Below are positions 17,818 to 26,727 of a stretch of DNA of 64,000 bases, piece by piece. The DNA is taken from positions 62,001 through 126,000 of the forward strand of contig CAYGPZ010000001.1 in NCBI GenBank assembly GCA_964352025.1, written 5' to 3'. The notes under the pieces are model-generated. The model made no database searches. It worked only from the letters and a program-made list of their open reading frames with translations, and had not been told where the DNA came from. The stretch's first letter is position 1. Each line of letters opens with the position of its first letter. Source of the stretch: Hirschia sp964352025 (GTDB taxonomy: Bacteria; Pseudomonadota; Alphaproteobacteria; Caulobacterales; Hyphomonadaceae). A program made the position numbers and the translations under genes.

Positions 17818-20396
17818 GATATAACTATATTCACAATTCTTCCTGGAACAACGATGATCTTTTTGACCGTTTTGTCAGCTAAGAATGCGGCGACCTTTGG
17901 GTCCGAAAGCGCTATTTCTTCTATTGTAGATTTGTCAGCAGATTTATCAACTTGAATTTCTCCACGTTTTTTTCCGTTGACCTGGACCGGAAGCGTAAGA
18001 GTGTCTGAAGACATAAGCTTAGGGTCTGCTATTGGCCAAGGCGCACTCGTAACAAGTCCGTCACCACCAAGCGAAGCCCAGCTTTCTTCTGCAACGTGCG
18101 GCGCGAAAGGTGAAACAAGTTGCGCAAGCGTTTTAAGTGCAAACCTTCTTGCCGTTGCAATGCCTGGTCCTTTAGCGTTCTCAGCTTTCTTTAGTGCATT
18201 CGCAAATTCGTGAATTTGAGCAACCGAGGTGTTGAACCGGAACTCTTTTATTCCGCGTGTTACACCATCAATTGTTTTGTGTGTGGTGCGGAGCAATTCA
18301 AGAGCTGGGCCTTCAGTTACTTTTTCATCATCATCAGCTGGAGCCGCTGCTGCTAAAGCCCACAATTTCTGGATGAATTTCCAAGCACCTTCAGCACCTG
18401 ATTGAGTCCATTCAACGTCGCGTTCAGGTGGAGAGTCTGATAAAACGAACCAACGGGCGACGTCAGCACCATAGTCAGAAATGATTGTTGCTGGGTCTAC
18501 AACGTTCTTTTTGGACTTAGACATCTTCTCAATGGAACCAATTGTTACTGGTTTTCCTGTTGAGATTTCAAAAGTTATTCCTTCTTTCACGTCGATATGA
18601 TCAGGAGACAACCATTTTCCTTCTGATGATTTATACGTTTCGTGAGTGACCATACCTTGCGTGAATAAGCCGGCGAACGGCTCACCATTTGGTAGGTCGA
18701 CCAACCCACAATCATGCATGGCGCGCGTAAAGAAGCGCGAGTAAAGAAGGTGTAGAATGGCGTGTTCAACACCACCAATATATTGGTCGACTGGTAGCCA
18801 ATAACTTGCGGCTTCTTTATTCACAGGTTCGGATGAATCTGAATCACAGAAACGTGCAAAATACCAAGATGAATCCATAAAGGTATCAAGCGTATCGGTT
18901 TCTCGCGTGGCATCTTTTCCACATTTAGGACAGCTTGTATATTTCCACGTTGGATGACGATCCAAGGGATTACCTGGCTCGGAGAAGTCAGGGTCATCAG
19001 GCAAGGTAATAGGCAGCTGGTCTTCTGGAACAGGAACAACACCACAATCGTCACAGCGAATTGCAGGAATAGGGCAACCCCAATAACGTTGGCGGGAAAC
19101 ACCCCAATCTCGAAGACGATAAGTCGTTGAGGAAGTTCCAAGTCCAAGCTTTTCCAATTTTGAAATAGCGGCTTTGATGCCTTCTTCAGTACTTAAACCA
19201 TCTAAAAAGTCAGAATTGATGAGTTTACCAGGTCCGGTATAAGCTTCATTTTCAATCGCGTAGCTAGTTTCGTCAGTGTCTGGCGGAAGCACAACTGGTA
19301 CGACGGGCAAGTCATACTTGCGAGCAAAGTCTAAATCTCGTTGGTCACCCGCTGGTGAACCAAACACAGCGCCCGATCCATATGTTGAAAGTACAAAGTT
19401 TGCGGACCAAACAGGAATTTCCCATTCTGGATTGAATGGGTGTTTAACTTTCAAGCCAAGATCAACACCGAGTTTAGGTGCTTTTTCGATAGCTTCTTCT
19501 GTTGTTCCGCCTTTGGCAGCTTCTTTGATGAAGTCAGCAATCGCAGGGTTTTCTGCTGCAAGTGCTTTTGTAATTGGATGATCAGGTGCTAGCGCCACAA
19601 AACTAGCGCCATACAAAGTATCTGGGCGTGTCGTAAACACCTCAATACCGTCGTCATAACCATCAGGAGCTGAGCCTACGAAAGGCCACTTAAACGTGGC
19701 ACCCAGACTTTTGCCAATCCAGTTGGCCTGCATAGTCCGGACTTTTTCGGGCCAGCGGTTTAAAGTCTCAAGGCCTTTTAGAAGATCTTCGGCGTAGTGC
19801 GTGATCTTCATTGTCCATTGTTCAAGCTCGCGTTGCTCGACTTCGGCACCAGAGCGCCAGCCTTTGCCGTCGATTACTTGTTCATTGGCCAGAACCGTAT
19901 TGTCTACCGGGTCCCAGTTTACTTTTGATATTTTCCGGTAAACTAAATCGTTCTCCCAGAACTTCAGAAAGATTTTTTGTTGTTGGCCATAGTATTCTGC
20001 GTCACACGTCGCAAATTCACGTTTCCAATCAAGTGAAAGCCCTAGGGGAGCAAATTGCTCTTTCATTGCGTCTATGTTTTCGTGCGTCCAGACGCCTGGT
20101 TGTGCACCTTTTTCCATAGCCGCGTTTTCGGCAGGCATTCCAAAAGCATCCCATCCCATTGGGTGGAGTACATTGTATCCGTTCGACATGTGAAAACGGG
20201 CAACGACATCACCCATAGCGTAATTTCTGACGTGTCCCATGTGAAGGCGGCCAGATGGGTAGGGGAACATTTCAAGGACGTAAGCTTTTGGCATATCGCC
20301 TGCTTCAGCAGGGGACTTTGCTTCAAACACTTCTGCATCAGCCCATGCTTTTTGCCACTTGGGTTCCACTTCGCGTGCATTGTATCGCGAGACCAT
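17814..20396 (-). CDS. leuS: Leucyl-tRNA synthetase
   Basis: An 860-residue class I aminoacyl-tRNA synthetase. The HIGH-type motif is HMGH in YPSGRLHMGHVRNYAMGD and the second signature KMSKSKKN lies near residue 620. The CP1 editing domain includes TTRPDTLYGA with the conserved threonines. Cysteine pairs (IRCDDCG, TSCPKCG) form the zinc-binding part. Start ATG 20396 is followed by the normal VSRYNAREVEPKWQKAW. An upstream hairpin is noted separately. Confidence 0.97.
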   Translation of the reverse strand: MVSRYNAREVEPKWQKAWADAEVFEAKSPAEAGDMPKAYVLEMFPYPSGRLHMGHVRNYAMGDVVARFHMSNGYNVLHPMGWDAFGMPAENAAMEKGAQPGVWTHENIDAMKEQFAPLGLSLDWKREFATCDAEYYGQQQKIFLKFWENDLVYRKISKVNWDPVDNTVLANEQVIDGKGWRSGAEVEQRELEQWTMKITHYAEDLLKGLETLNRWPEKVRTMQANWIGKSLGATFKWPFVGSAPDGYDDGIEVFTTRPDTLYGASFVALAPDHPITKALAAENPAIADFIKEAAKGGTTEEAIEKAPKLGVDLGLKVKHPFNPEWEIPVWSANFVLSTYGSGAVFGSPAGDQRDLDFARKYDLPVVPVVLPPDTDETSYAIENEAYTGPGKLINSDFLDGLSTEEGIKAAISKLEKLGLGTSSTTYRLRDWGVSRQRYWGCPIPAIRCDDCGVVPVPEDQLPITLPDDPDFSEPGNPLDRHPTWKYTSCPKCGKDATRETDTLDTFMDSSWYFARFCDSDSSEPVNKEAASYWLPVDQYIGGVEHAILHLLYSRFFTRAMHDCGLVDLPNGEPFAGLFTQGMVTHETYKSSEGKWLSPDHIDVKEGITFEISTGKPVTIGSIEKMSKSKKNVVDPATIISDYGADVARWFVLSDSPPERDVEWTQSGAEGAWKFIQKLWALAAAAPADDDEKVTEGPALELLRTTHKTIDGVTRGIKEFRFNTSVAQIHEFANALKKAENAKGPGIATARRFALKTLAQLVSPFAPHVAEESWASLGGDGLVTSAPWPIADPKLMSSDTLTLPVQVNGKKRGEIQVDKSADKSTIEEIALSDPKVAAFLADKTVKKIIVVPGRIVNIVIS

Positions 20397-20412
20397 TATT
20401 CGCCTTCCGTTA

Positions 20413-20429
20413 CCAAGGCATGGCCTTGG
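20413..20429 (-). other. Short perfect hairpin in the leuS 5' leader
   Basis: A 7-bp perfect stem (20413-20419 with 20423-20429) with a 3-base loop, ending 16 bases before the leuS start and just upstream of its GGAAGG ribosome site. It could affect leuS translation, or be chance; no leucine leader peptide or T-box is apparent. Confidence 0.35.
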
Positions 20430-20458
20430 CCTTCTTTAATTTGGTTTTAGTTGCTTTA

Positions 20459-20484
20459 ACGCCGACATCGTTGGATGCCGGCGT
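20459..20484 (-). terminator. Hairpin between the DUF3576 gene and leuS
   Basis: An 11-bp stem with one mismatch (20459-20469 with 20474-20484) and a GTTG loop, downstream of the DUF3576 lipoprotein gene. No proper T-run follows on the minus strand, so termination may be weak or Rho-assisted. Confidence 0.4.
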
Positions 20485-20536
20485 AAGTTTTATTTAAATG
20501 TGTTGAACGTAAATCCGTAAAACGTAATTACTCGGT

Positions 20537-20989
20537 TTAGTCTTGGATAGAAGACAGGCGTAGCTCACGTGCACGGCTCAATATCGCATTTTCCAATGCG
20601 ATGCCCGTACCTTCGTCTACGCTAGCAGTCTGCCAGTTGCCGTTGACTAGAACTTCTTTTTGTACCGCAACCGTTACTCCATCTGCTCTAAGACGTGTAT
20701 CTAGAATGTATACGGTTGTTTTAAAACGCTCATCCGGTTGTTCAGGATTTGCGTACCAGTCAGAGTTAATCACGCCGCCATAAGGGTCAGCGGATTTTAG
20801 TGGCATGAAACTAATTGTATCTAGTGATGCTCTCCAAAGGAATGCATTTACACCAATACCAGCCTGTTGCTTACTGTTTGAACTTACTTTTTTTACAGCA
20901 GCTTCGCCGGAACCGCCTGTGGATGAGCAGCCTGTCGCCGCCAGAGACGCTGCCAAAATAGCTAAGCTGGTGATCTTTACAGAGGCCAT
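20537..20989 (-). CDS. DUF3576 domain lipoprotein
   Basis: A 150-residue exported lipoprotein: a signal peptide ends at LAATGC, followed by a serine/glycine-rich linker. The C-terminal domain begins with GIGVNAFLWRASLDTISFMPLKSADPYGGVI, the distinctive DUF3576 text, and holds DTRLRADGVTVAVQKEVL. Function is unknown; the family is alphaproteobacterial and is usually found beside leuS-lptE-holA, which hints at an envelope role. I chose the ATG at 20989, giving a compact signal peptide; an ATG at 21004 adds MELRH. Confidence 0.85.
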   Translation of the reverse strand: MASVKITSLAILAASLAATGCSSTGGSGEAAVKKVSSNSKQQAGIGVNAFLWRASLDTISFMPLKSADPYGGVINSDWYANPEQPDERFKTTVYILDTRLRADGVTVAVQKEVLVNGNWQTASVDEGTGIALENAILSRARELRLSSIQD

Positions 20990-21170
20990 ATGCCTTAACT
21001 CCATGTTAGAGGCGCGAAGTGTTGCACCGTTTTATAGTTCTTCATTAGCGGGCACATGCACTATGGCGCAAGTGTTGAGATGACTGGTCAATGCGATAAG
21101 TTTTAGGCATTAAGAGGTTTATTGGTTCATTTCGCGATGATTTTAGCATGACTAAAGGAATATTGAGAAG

Positions 21171-22340
21171 ATGAAAAACACGACTTGGGTGTCTAGAGTT
21201 ACGTTAAGTGTGTTTGGTCTTGGTATATTCTCAAGCCCTGCAATTGCGGATGAAAATTCTTTTTCTTTCAATGCTGAAGGTGTTTTTCTAGGCGATCTCA
21301 CAAACGAAATAGGGCTCGCATCTTCTCAAAATTTCACAAGCGAAATAGGGGTTGGTGTTGAGAAAAAACATTATTTTGATAACGGCGTTATAGTAGGATT
21401 TGCAGGTGAATTAAGACTGCAAAAAGATAATCAAGCTCGCCAAGGATTTGCAGGAGAAATCCAAATTTCTGAACTGATGTCAGGATTATCACCTGAATTG
21501 GCGGAAGTGCATTCTCCTACAACGGGAATTTCTATTTCCGATCGGCTGAGCGATGACGATCCTTACGGTTCAATTCAAAGTGCATATATGAATGTGAAGT
21601 TTGGCTGGGGAGAGGTGAGTATCGGTCGGGATATAGGCGCTGCAGTCCGTTTAGATGCAAGACCGCCTAAAGTTTTACGATATGGAAGTCTTAATAGTCC
21701 CAGACTAAATTCCATCTCTTCTTCTGTTGTCCGCGCTAGAAATGATGTGACTGGTCCTAGTGCCAAAGTTTCTTATATATCGCCACGCATTTTAGGGCTG
21801 AGAGTTGGTGCATCATTTACGCCCGAATCTGATGCGCGGGGTATCGATTTTGACTCACGCCGGACGGGGTTGAAAAACGTTTATGAAGTGGGTGCTTCCT
21901 ATTCCCATTATTTCCGCGATTCTGATGTTCGTTTGCGGCTTGGGCTCACGTCGACATTTGCCGATATGGATTTAGAGAACGCTATTTTTCAAAATTATGA
22001 AGCGATTGGTGCTGGGCTAGAAATTGAAAAAGGGAACTGGAAGTCAGGGCTTCGTTACCTTTCATCAAATAACAGTGCTGCTGCAGGTGGAGGAGATTAT
22101 TCAGCTGTAGAAGTAGGGGTAAGTCGCTCTGTTGAAGACTGGACCTTTGCTGCTGAATACGGAAACGCGAAAGACGATTTTCTAGCTCTGAAAGGCACAA
22201 ACTGGGCCGTAGGTACATCTAAAGCCTTGAATGAATATGTTAATTTGGGAATTTCTTATTTTTCCAGTGAATCTAAGATTGCAACTGAAAAGTTAGGTGG
22301 CGATGGTCTGCAATTTGAGCTGATTGTGAGATATGAGTAA
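21171..22340 (+). CDS. Outer-membrane porin
   Basis: A 389-residue protein with a clear signal peptide (cleavage after about PAIADE, residue 26). The rest is rich in alternating beta-strand patterns and ends with an aromatic-rich terminal strand LQFELIVRYE. The internal sequence YMNVKFGWGEVSIGRD resembles general diffusion porins (the loop-and-barrel text FGELRLGR of other families). It probably forms a 16-strand trimeric channel. It has its own 166-bp upstream region and no operon partner. Confidence 0.8.
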   Translation: MKNTTWVSRVTLSVFGLGIFSSPAIADENSFSFNAEGVFLGDLTNEIGLASSQNFTSEIGVGVEKKHYFDNGVIVGFAGELRLQKDNQARQGFAGEIQISELMSGLSPELAEVHSPTTGISISDRLSDDDPYGSIQSAYMNVKFGWGEVSIGRDIGAAVRLDARPPKVLRYGSLNSPRLNSISSSVVRARNDVTGPSAKVSYISPRILGLRVGASFTPESDARGIDFDSRRTGLKNVYEVGASYSHYFRDSDVRLRLGLTSTFADMDLENAIFQNYEAIGAGLEIEKGNWKSGLRYLSSNNSAAAGGGDYSAVEVGVSRSVEDWTFAAEYGNAKDDFLALKGTNWAVGTSKALNEYVNLGISYFSSESKIATEKLGGDGLQFELIVRYE

Positions 22341-22454
22341 CACTTAATGAAAATTTAATCATTATTTCGGAGTTTTGAATGGATTGCACTTTGCGATATC
22401 CATTTTAGATAGTATCAAGGTGTTTGGAACGCATAAAATTTTAACTGGGTTGAA

Positions 22455-22913
22455 ATGAAACTTTTCGCTGGTCTTTTTATATCTGCTGCATTGATTGCTG
22501 CACCTGCTTGGGCTGATGAGCCTGTTAAAGCAGATGCGCCTGCAATTGTGACAGATGTTAAGCCGGCTGCACCTATTAAATGGTATGAGAGTTTTGTTTA
22601 TCGGGCTGACAAAAATTTCGATTCTCAATCTCTATTGGTAGCGCCGACCACTGAAACAGACGAATTTGGATTGGTCTGGGGCGGTAAAGGTCGTTGGGGT
22701 CTGACATTGGACATGACGCGTCGCCAAGGTGATGATGTTCATATTTTGCCAGGCGAAGAAATTTCAGCTGGTGCGTTTTATCAATTTTCTCCACGTTTCC
22801 GTATTGGTGGTGGAATTAGCGTAGGCGGTGAACAACTGTCTAAGGATGCATCTCGTTGGGATGATCAAGAAAATGAGACCGGTATTCGTATCGAGTCTGC
22901 TTTTTCTTTCTAA
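22455..22913 (+). CDS. NtrZ-family periplasmic regulatory protein (probable)
   Basis: A 152-residue protein with a signal peptide cleaved near AWADE (about residue 21). The mature part contains GRWGLTLDMTRR, PGEEISAGAFYQFSPRFRIGGGISVGG, and ends with a phenylalanine, which fits a small periplasmic or barrel-like protein. In Caulobacter, NtrZ is a periplasmic inhibitor of the phosphatase activity of the histidine kinase NtrY. My assignment rests on remembered similarity of these blocks and is moderate; a generic small beta-barrel protein is the alternative. It is convergent with the TenI-like gene. Confidence 0.55.
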   Translation: MKLFAGLFISAALIAAPAWADEPVKADAPAIVTDVKPAAPIKWYESFVYRADKNFDSQSLLVAPTTETDEFGLVWGGKGRWGLTLDMTRRQGDDVHILPGEEISAGAFYQFSPRFRIGGGISVGGEQLSKDASRWDDQENETGIRIESAFSF

Positions 22914-22928
22914 TAAAACTCTAAATTT

Positions 22929-23558
22929 TTAAAATTCGAATCCTGATACTGCTGCAATTCCCGCATGTTTAGTAATTTTTGTGGCGTTATTTGAAGTAAT
23001 TCCGCCCAAACCGTAAATTGGAATGCCGGAGTTCTGGCATAAAAATCTAAACTTAGTTGCACCCATCGCGGTAGGTGCACTTGAACTCTGGCTTTCAAAA
23101 ACTGACGAAACGAAACAAGCGTCAAAATCATTTTGTAAGGCGGTACGAATTTGGCGATGTGTGTGAGCTGAGCTTGAATGCATGTAATTCTTGAATTGAC
23201 TACGTTTTTTCAAGAATACTTTTGACTTAGGCCAGTGCATTCCATCAGCTTTGGTGCATTTCGCAAGATTGGCATCGTAGGAAACAAATAATTTAAGTTC
23301 CCGCGCTTTTGATATTTTAGATAATTTAAGCCCAACTTCAAACCGATTTTCCAACCCAAAATGCCTAAATAAAATTCCAGATCCCTTAGGGAGTTTTCGT
23401 GCAATCGAGATAGGGTCGGGCGTTCTTTTAGGGTCTGTGACGAAAAAAAACGCAGGCAGTTGTTTTCCTCCTTTTTGAAAGGGCACTGACAAAAGATGGG
23501 ATCGTATTGAGGTGTAAAGCTTGCGATTATTCGATGTTTGCGGTTCAACAATATTCAT
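22929..23558 (-). CDS. Thiamine phosphate synthase-like (ThiE/TenI) protein
   Basis: A 209-residue TIM-barrel protein. PKGSGILFRHFG, the central SSAHTHRQIRTAL and the C-terminal IPIYGLGGITSNNATKI match alphaproteobacterial ThiE/TenI-like proteins. ThiE couples the pyrimidine and thiazole halves of thiamine; TenI relatives aromatise the thiazole. With no thi neighbours, and with changes in the phosphate-binding end, I cannot say which. Its ATG is on the complement of CATG at 23556-23559, the same four bases that start the divergent yggS-type gene. Confidence 0.75.
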   Translation of the reverse strand: MNIVEPQTSNNRKLYTSIRSHLLSVPFQKGGKQLPAFFFVTDPKRTPDPISIARKLPKGSGILFRHFGLENRFEVGLKLSKISKARELKLFVSYDANLAKCTKADGMHWPKSKVFLKKRSQFKNYMHSSSAHTHRQIRTALQNDFDACFVSSVFESQSSSAPTAMGATKFRFLCQNSGIPIYGLGGITSNNATKITKHAGIAAVSGFEF

Positions 23559-24246
23559 GAAGCAATTACCTGATCTGTCTATTTCCGAACGTCGCGCTCA
23601 AATATTGTTGAGTATTGAAAAGGCGGCCATTTCAAACGGTGTCGATCCTGAAACTATATGTTTGACAGCGGTTTCCAAAGTACAACCAGATAACCGAATT
23701 GAAGCCATGCTTGCAACAGGCCAGCGTGTATACGGAGAAAATAGGGTTCAGGAAGCTCAAAAAAGATGGAAAGATCGGATTGAAAAACATCCTGATATTC
23801 AATTGCGTTTAATAGGTCCGCTTCAAACAAATAAATCCGAAGATGCAGTGGTACTGTTTGATGTGATAGAGACGCTAGATCGCCCTAAATTAGCTAAATC
23901 TCTGGCGAAAGCGGCAGAAAAATCAGGGAAATGTCCCGAGCTATTTATTCAGGTCAATATTGGACAAGAAACTCAAAAATCAGGTGTCTTACCTTCAGAA
24001 ACGGATGCCTTTATAAAATCAGTCCGCAATGAATATGAACTGCCTTTATCTGGTCTCATGTGTATTCCACCAAATGTGCAACCAGCAGAACCATATTTTA
24101 CGCTGTTAAAAGAGATTGCCGACCGAAATGGCCTGACCCAGCTTTCTATGGGAATGAGCAGCGACTTTGAGCTGGCTATTGCACACGGCGCAACGCATGT
24201 AAGGGTTGGTTCTGCATTATTTGGCGAGCGTGTATCTAGCCAATAA
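23557..24246 (+). CDS. YggS family pyridoxal-5'-phosphate homeostasis protein
   Basis: A PLP-binding protein of 229 residues from ATG 23557. The PLP lysine is in LTAVSKVQP (about K39), followed by QRVYGENRVQEAQKRW. LIGPLQTNKS, QVNIGQETQKSG and SMGMSSDFELAIAHGATHVRVGSALFG are the other family blocks. YggS controls free PLP and amino-acid pools. An upstream TTG in frame would run into the TenI-like gene; ATG 23557 fits the family better. The start codons of the two divergent genes overlap by 2 bp, so each promoter must lie inside the neighbour's coding sequence. Confidence 0.93.
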   Translation: MKQLPDLSISERRAQILLSIEKAAISNGVDPETICLTAVSKVQPDNRIEAMLATGQRVYGENRVQEAQKRWKDRIEKHPDIQLRLIGPLQTNKSEDAVVLFDVIETLDRPKLAKSLAKAAEKSGKCPELFIQVNIGQETQKSGVLPSETDAFIKSVRNEYELPLSGLMCIPPNVQPAEPYFTLLKEIADRNGLTQLSMGMSSDFELAIAHGATHVRVGSALFGERVSSQ

Positions 24247-24249
24247 AAG

Positions 24250-24777
24250 TTATACTGAGCTTATTCTAACGATATCACCGGGTTTTGCGTGATGTAATAG
24301 CTCTCGAAGGTGTTCTATAGAGAGCGCAACGCATCCTTCAGTTCCTTCATAATCATTGCGTTTTATGTGCATGAATATAGCACTACCCATGCCAATAACG
24401 GGTGGACTGTCATTATATCCAAGTTCAACGATGATATCGTAGACGTGATCTTCCCTCCACAATTTTTCGTGACTGAGAGAATACGGTAGTGTGACCAGAG
24501 TATTGTAGTTTGCAGTATCGTTTGGATCATCGCTCCAGCCCATTTGATCGTTCAGCTGTATGACTTCCAATTTTGTAACGGGTTTTTCGACTCTGTCGGC
24601 TCGATAAAAAACACGGCGTATGGGCCAATCACCTAAGGGACTTTTATTGTCTCCCTCTCTTTTATCGATGGATGCGATAACGCCTGATTTTCCAATTGCA
24701 CACCGATATTTTTTGGAAGACCATGTGATCACGCCATTCTCATATGCGTTAAAAATCGTGTGATAATCGTCTTTCAT
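24250..24777 (-). CDS. L,D-transpeptidase (YkuD) domain protein
   Basis: A 175-residue protein with the YkuD catalytic signature: the histidine in IFMHIKRNDYEGTEGCVALS and the nucleophilic cysteine in GCVAL (about residue 147). Such enzymes form 3-3 peptidoglycan crosslinks or attach proteins to peptidoglycan. No signal peptide is visible at the predicted N-terminus, a known trait of the short proteobacterial subfamily, whose export route is unclear. It ends 3 bp from the convergent yggS-type gene. Confidence 0.85.
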   Translation of the reverse strand: MKDDYHTIFNAYENGVITWSSKKYRCAIGKSGVIASIDKREGDNKSPLGDWPIRRVFYRADRVEKPVTKLEVIQLNDQMGWSDDPNDTANYNTLVTLPYSLSHEKLWREDHVYDIIVELGYNDSPPVIGMGSAIFMHIKRNDYEGTEGCVALSIEHLRELLHHAKPGDIVRISSV

Positions 24778-24884
24778 CTCTTTCGTCCTTCGATATCCGT
24801 GCTTACATTATAATCAAGGTTTAAGGAGTTAGGTTCTATAAAAGACTTAAATTCTCAGCGCTGTTTCTATTTAAGGAGAATAAC

Positions 24885-25571
24885 GTGTCGCAGAACAAGA
24901 CCATTCTTATCGTTGATGACGATAATGACCTACGTGAGGCGTTAGCAGAACAGTTTGAACGGCATGAAGGCTTTAAGATTGTTCAGGCCCCAAATGCTAT
25001 TGAGGGTATGAATAAGGCTGAATCTCAAAACCCGGATCTGGTAATTCTAGATGTAGAAATGCCAGATATGGATGGCCGGGACGCTTGCAAACTGATGCGA
25101 AAGCACGGACTTCGTGTGCCGGTAATCATGCTAACAGGGCAAGATTCAGATTCAGACATGGTCCTTGGATTGGATTCAGGTGCCAATGATTATGTCGGGA
25201 AACCATTTAAATTTACGGTTTTGTTGGCGCGCGTAAGAGCTCATTTGAGAACATTTGAACAGAGCGAAGATGCAACGTTCAAAGTTGGACCTTACGAATT
25301 CAGACCATCAATGAAGTCTCTGACAGACGAAGCAGGCAAGAAAATTCGTTTGACCGAGAAAGAGACTAATATTCTAAAATATCTGTATCGCGCGGAAGGC
25401 AAAGCAGTCGCCCGTGATGAACTTCTTTCAGAAGTCTGGGGATACAATGCAAATGTAACTACCCATACTCTAGAGACACACATCTATCGTTTGCGTCAAA
25501 AGATAGAACCAGACCCGCAACACGCATATTTGCTAATTACCGAAACTGGCGGATATCGCCTACAAACGTAA
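24885..25571 (+). CDS. cenR: OmpR-family response regulator, CenR-like
   Basis: A 228-residue regulator. The receiver domain has DDDNDLREAL, the phospho-acceptor aspartate in LVILDVEMPDMDG (about D54), the threonine in MLTGQ and lysine in VGKPF. The winged-helix output domain has KIRLTEKETNILKYLYRA and VTTHTLETHIYRLRQKIE. This text closely follows my memory of the CenR/Otpr regulators of alphaproteobacteria, which are essential for envelope integrity in Caulobacter. The kinase gene is not adjacent, as is usual for CenR. A strong AAGGAG ribosome site precedes the GTG start at 24885. Confidence 0.85.
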   Translation: MSQNKTILIVDDDNDLREALAEQFERHEGFKIVQAPNAIEGMNKAESQNPDLVILDVEMPDMDGRDACKLMRKHGLRVPVIMLTGQDSDSDMVLGLDSGANDYVGKPFKFTVLLARVRAHLRTFEQSEDATFKVGPYEFRPSMKSLTDEAGKKIRLTEKETNILKYLYRAEGKAVARDELLSEVWGYNANVTTHTLETHIYRLRQKIEPDPQHAYLLITETGGYRLQT

Positions 25572-25591
25572 TTAACCAGATTGAGGCTGTA

Positions 25592-26407
25592 TCAAATTGC
25601 TGATACATCCTTTAAATTGACCGTAATTGGCGCGTGATCAGATGGTTTTTCACCGCCACGGTCGCTTTTGTGGATCTCATATGTTGAAGGATCGGTGAGG
25701 GGGGCTGCTTTTGCGTTGGCCCAGATGTGATCCAAACGTCTTCCTCTATTGGATTTTTCCCAATCGCGCGCGCGATAGCTCCACCAAGAATACAGTTTTT
25801 CACTCACGTCACGATCAACGCGGGCGATATCTGAGAAACCACCCTGATCCAGAATTCTGTTGAGTGCATCAACTTCGATAGGCGTGTGGCTAACGACTTT
25901 CAACAATTGTTTGTGCGACCAGACATCGTGTTCACCTGGCGCTATATTGATGTCACCGACAACAATTAGAGGGTTTTCCTCTTTGGCGCGTGCTGAATAG
26001 TGCTTTTCCATTCGTGCCAGAAATTCCAATTTGTGGGCGAATTTGTCGTTGATTTCAGGATCTGGCTCATCTCCACCTGCTGGCACGTAGAGGTTATGCA
26101 CCTCAACACCGCCAACTCGTACTGACATTGCTCGCGCTTCATCACGCATACAAAAACCTGGATTATCGAGGCGTTCTAATGGGTAACGAGACCCAATGGC
26201 TACGCCATGCATGCCTTTTTGTCCTGCTATTTCAACATAGGGAAGGCCGGCTTCTTTAAATGCTTTGAGAGGAAATTCGGACTCTCGACATTTTATTTCC
26301 TGTAAGCAGAGAACATCCGGTTTTTCGCGAGCAATGAAATCTGCAACGCGCGGCATACGCAGGCGAACGGAATTGATATTCCAAGAGGTCAATCGAATAT
26401 TTGTCAT
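25592..26407 (-). CDS. xthA: Exodeoxyribonuclease III
   Basis: A 271-residue enzyme of the EEP superfamily that cuts at abasic sites and has 3'-phosphatase and exonuclease activity. SWNINSVRLR at the N-terminus, LCLQEIKCRESEFP with the metal-binding glutamate, LYVPAGGDEP, VVGDINIAP, RRLDHIWAN and the terminal SDHAPITVNL are all present. Length is normal. It is convergent with cenR across 20 bp. The 320-bp region upstream holds a possible small RNA on the same strand. Confidence 0.95.
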   Translation of the reverse strand: MTNIRLTSWNINSVRLRMPRVADFIAREKPDVLCLQEIKCRESEFPLKAFKEAGLPYVEIAGQKGMHGVAIGSRYPLERLDNPGFCMRDEARAMSVRVGGVEVHNLYVPAGGDEPDPEINDKFAHKLEFLARMEKHYSARAKEENPLIVVGDINIAPGEHDVWSHKQLLKVVSHTPIEVDALNRILDQGGFSDIARVDRDVSEKLYSWWSYRARDWEKSNRGRRLDHIWANAKAAPLTDPSTYEIHKSDRGGEKPSDHAPITVNLKDVSAI

Positions 26408-26489
26408 GCCTAGTAGAACTAAGGAGCGTCGAGCAAATTGGCAAGGTAGTGAAAGGGGAAGTTCTCAACTTAGCAATTTACATACAAAG

Positions 26490-26640
26490 AGCGCCTGATT
26501 GCGGGGTACAATCAGGCGCCTGAAAGAGGTGGTGTAAGGGAGGGGATAGCTCCAAAATCCACAAGTCGTCACGCTCATATATGCTTGCGGGGGGATCCAA
26601 GCGATCACTACTGAGTTGACGTGATAAATTTGACACATAA
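26490..26640 (-). ncRNA. Candidate small RNA with C-rich loops in the lolA-xthA gap
   Basis: No gene lies between 26408 and 26727. On the minus strand the interval has a hairpin with 5-bp stem and a C-rich loop (26583-26602), then an unpaired CCCCTCCC (26537-26545 area), then an 11-bp perfect GC-rich stem (26491-26501 with 26509-26519) whose loop is TACCCCG. Exposed C-rich anti-Shine-Dalgarno motifs with a final stable hairpin are the pattern of the alphaproteobacterial suhB/alpha-r14 and similar small RNAs. The T-run after the last stem is poor (TCTTTG). The call is pattern-based; the last stem may simply be a terminator. Confidence 0.35.
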
Positions 26641-26727
26641 AAACGTAAAAAACAATAGCTAATACATTAATTTTATAGTGTGTCTTTGATGTTTATGCAT
26701 CGAAACCGCCATGATAGCGGGATTATC

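Noticed and set aside
20397..20536. T-box or leucine attenuator ahead of leuS
   Set aside because: No leader peptide with leucine codons, no T-box sequence and no terminator/antiterminator pair; only short hairpins.
26616..26660. TTGACG/TTGACA motifs on the plus strand in the lolA-xthA gap
   Set aside because: No gene follows on the plus strand and no matching -10 element was convincing.
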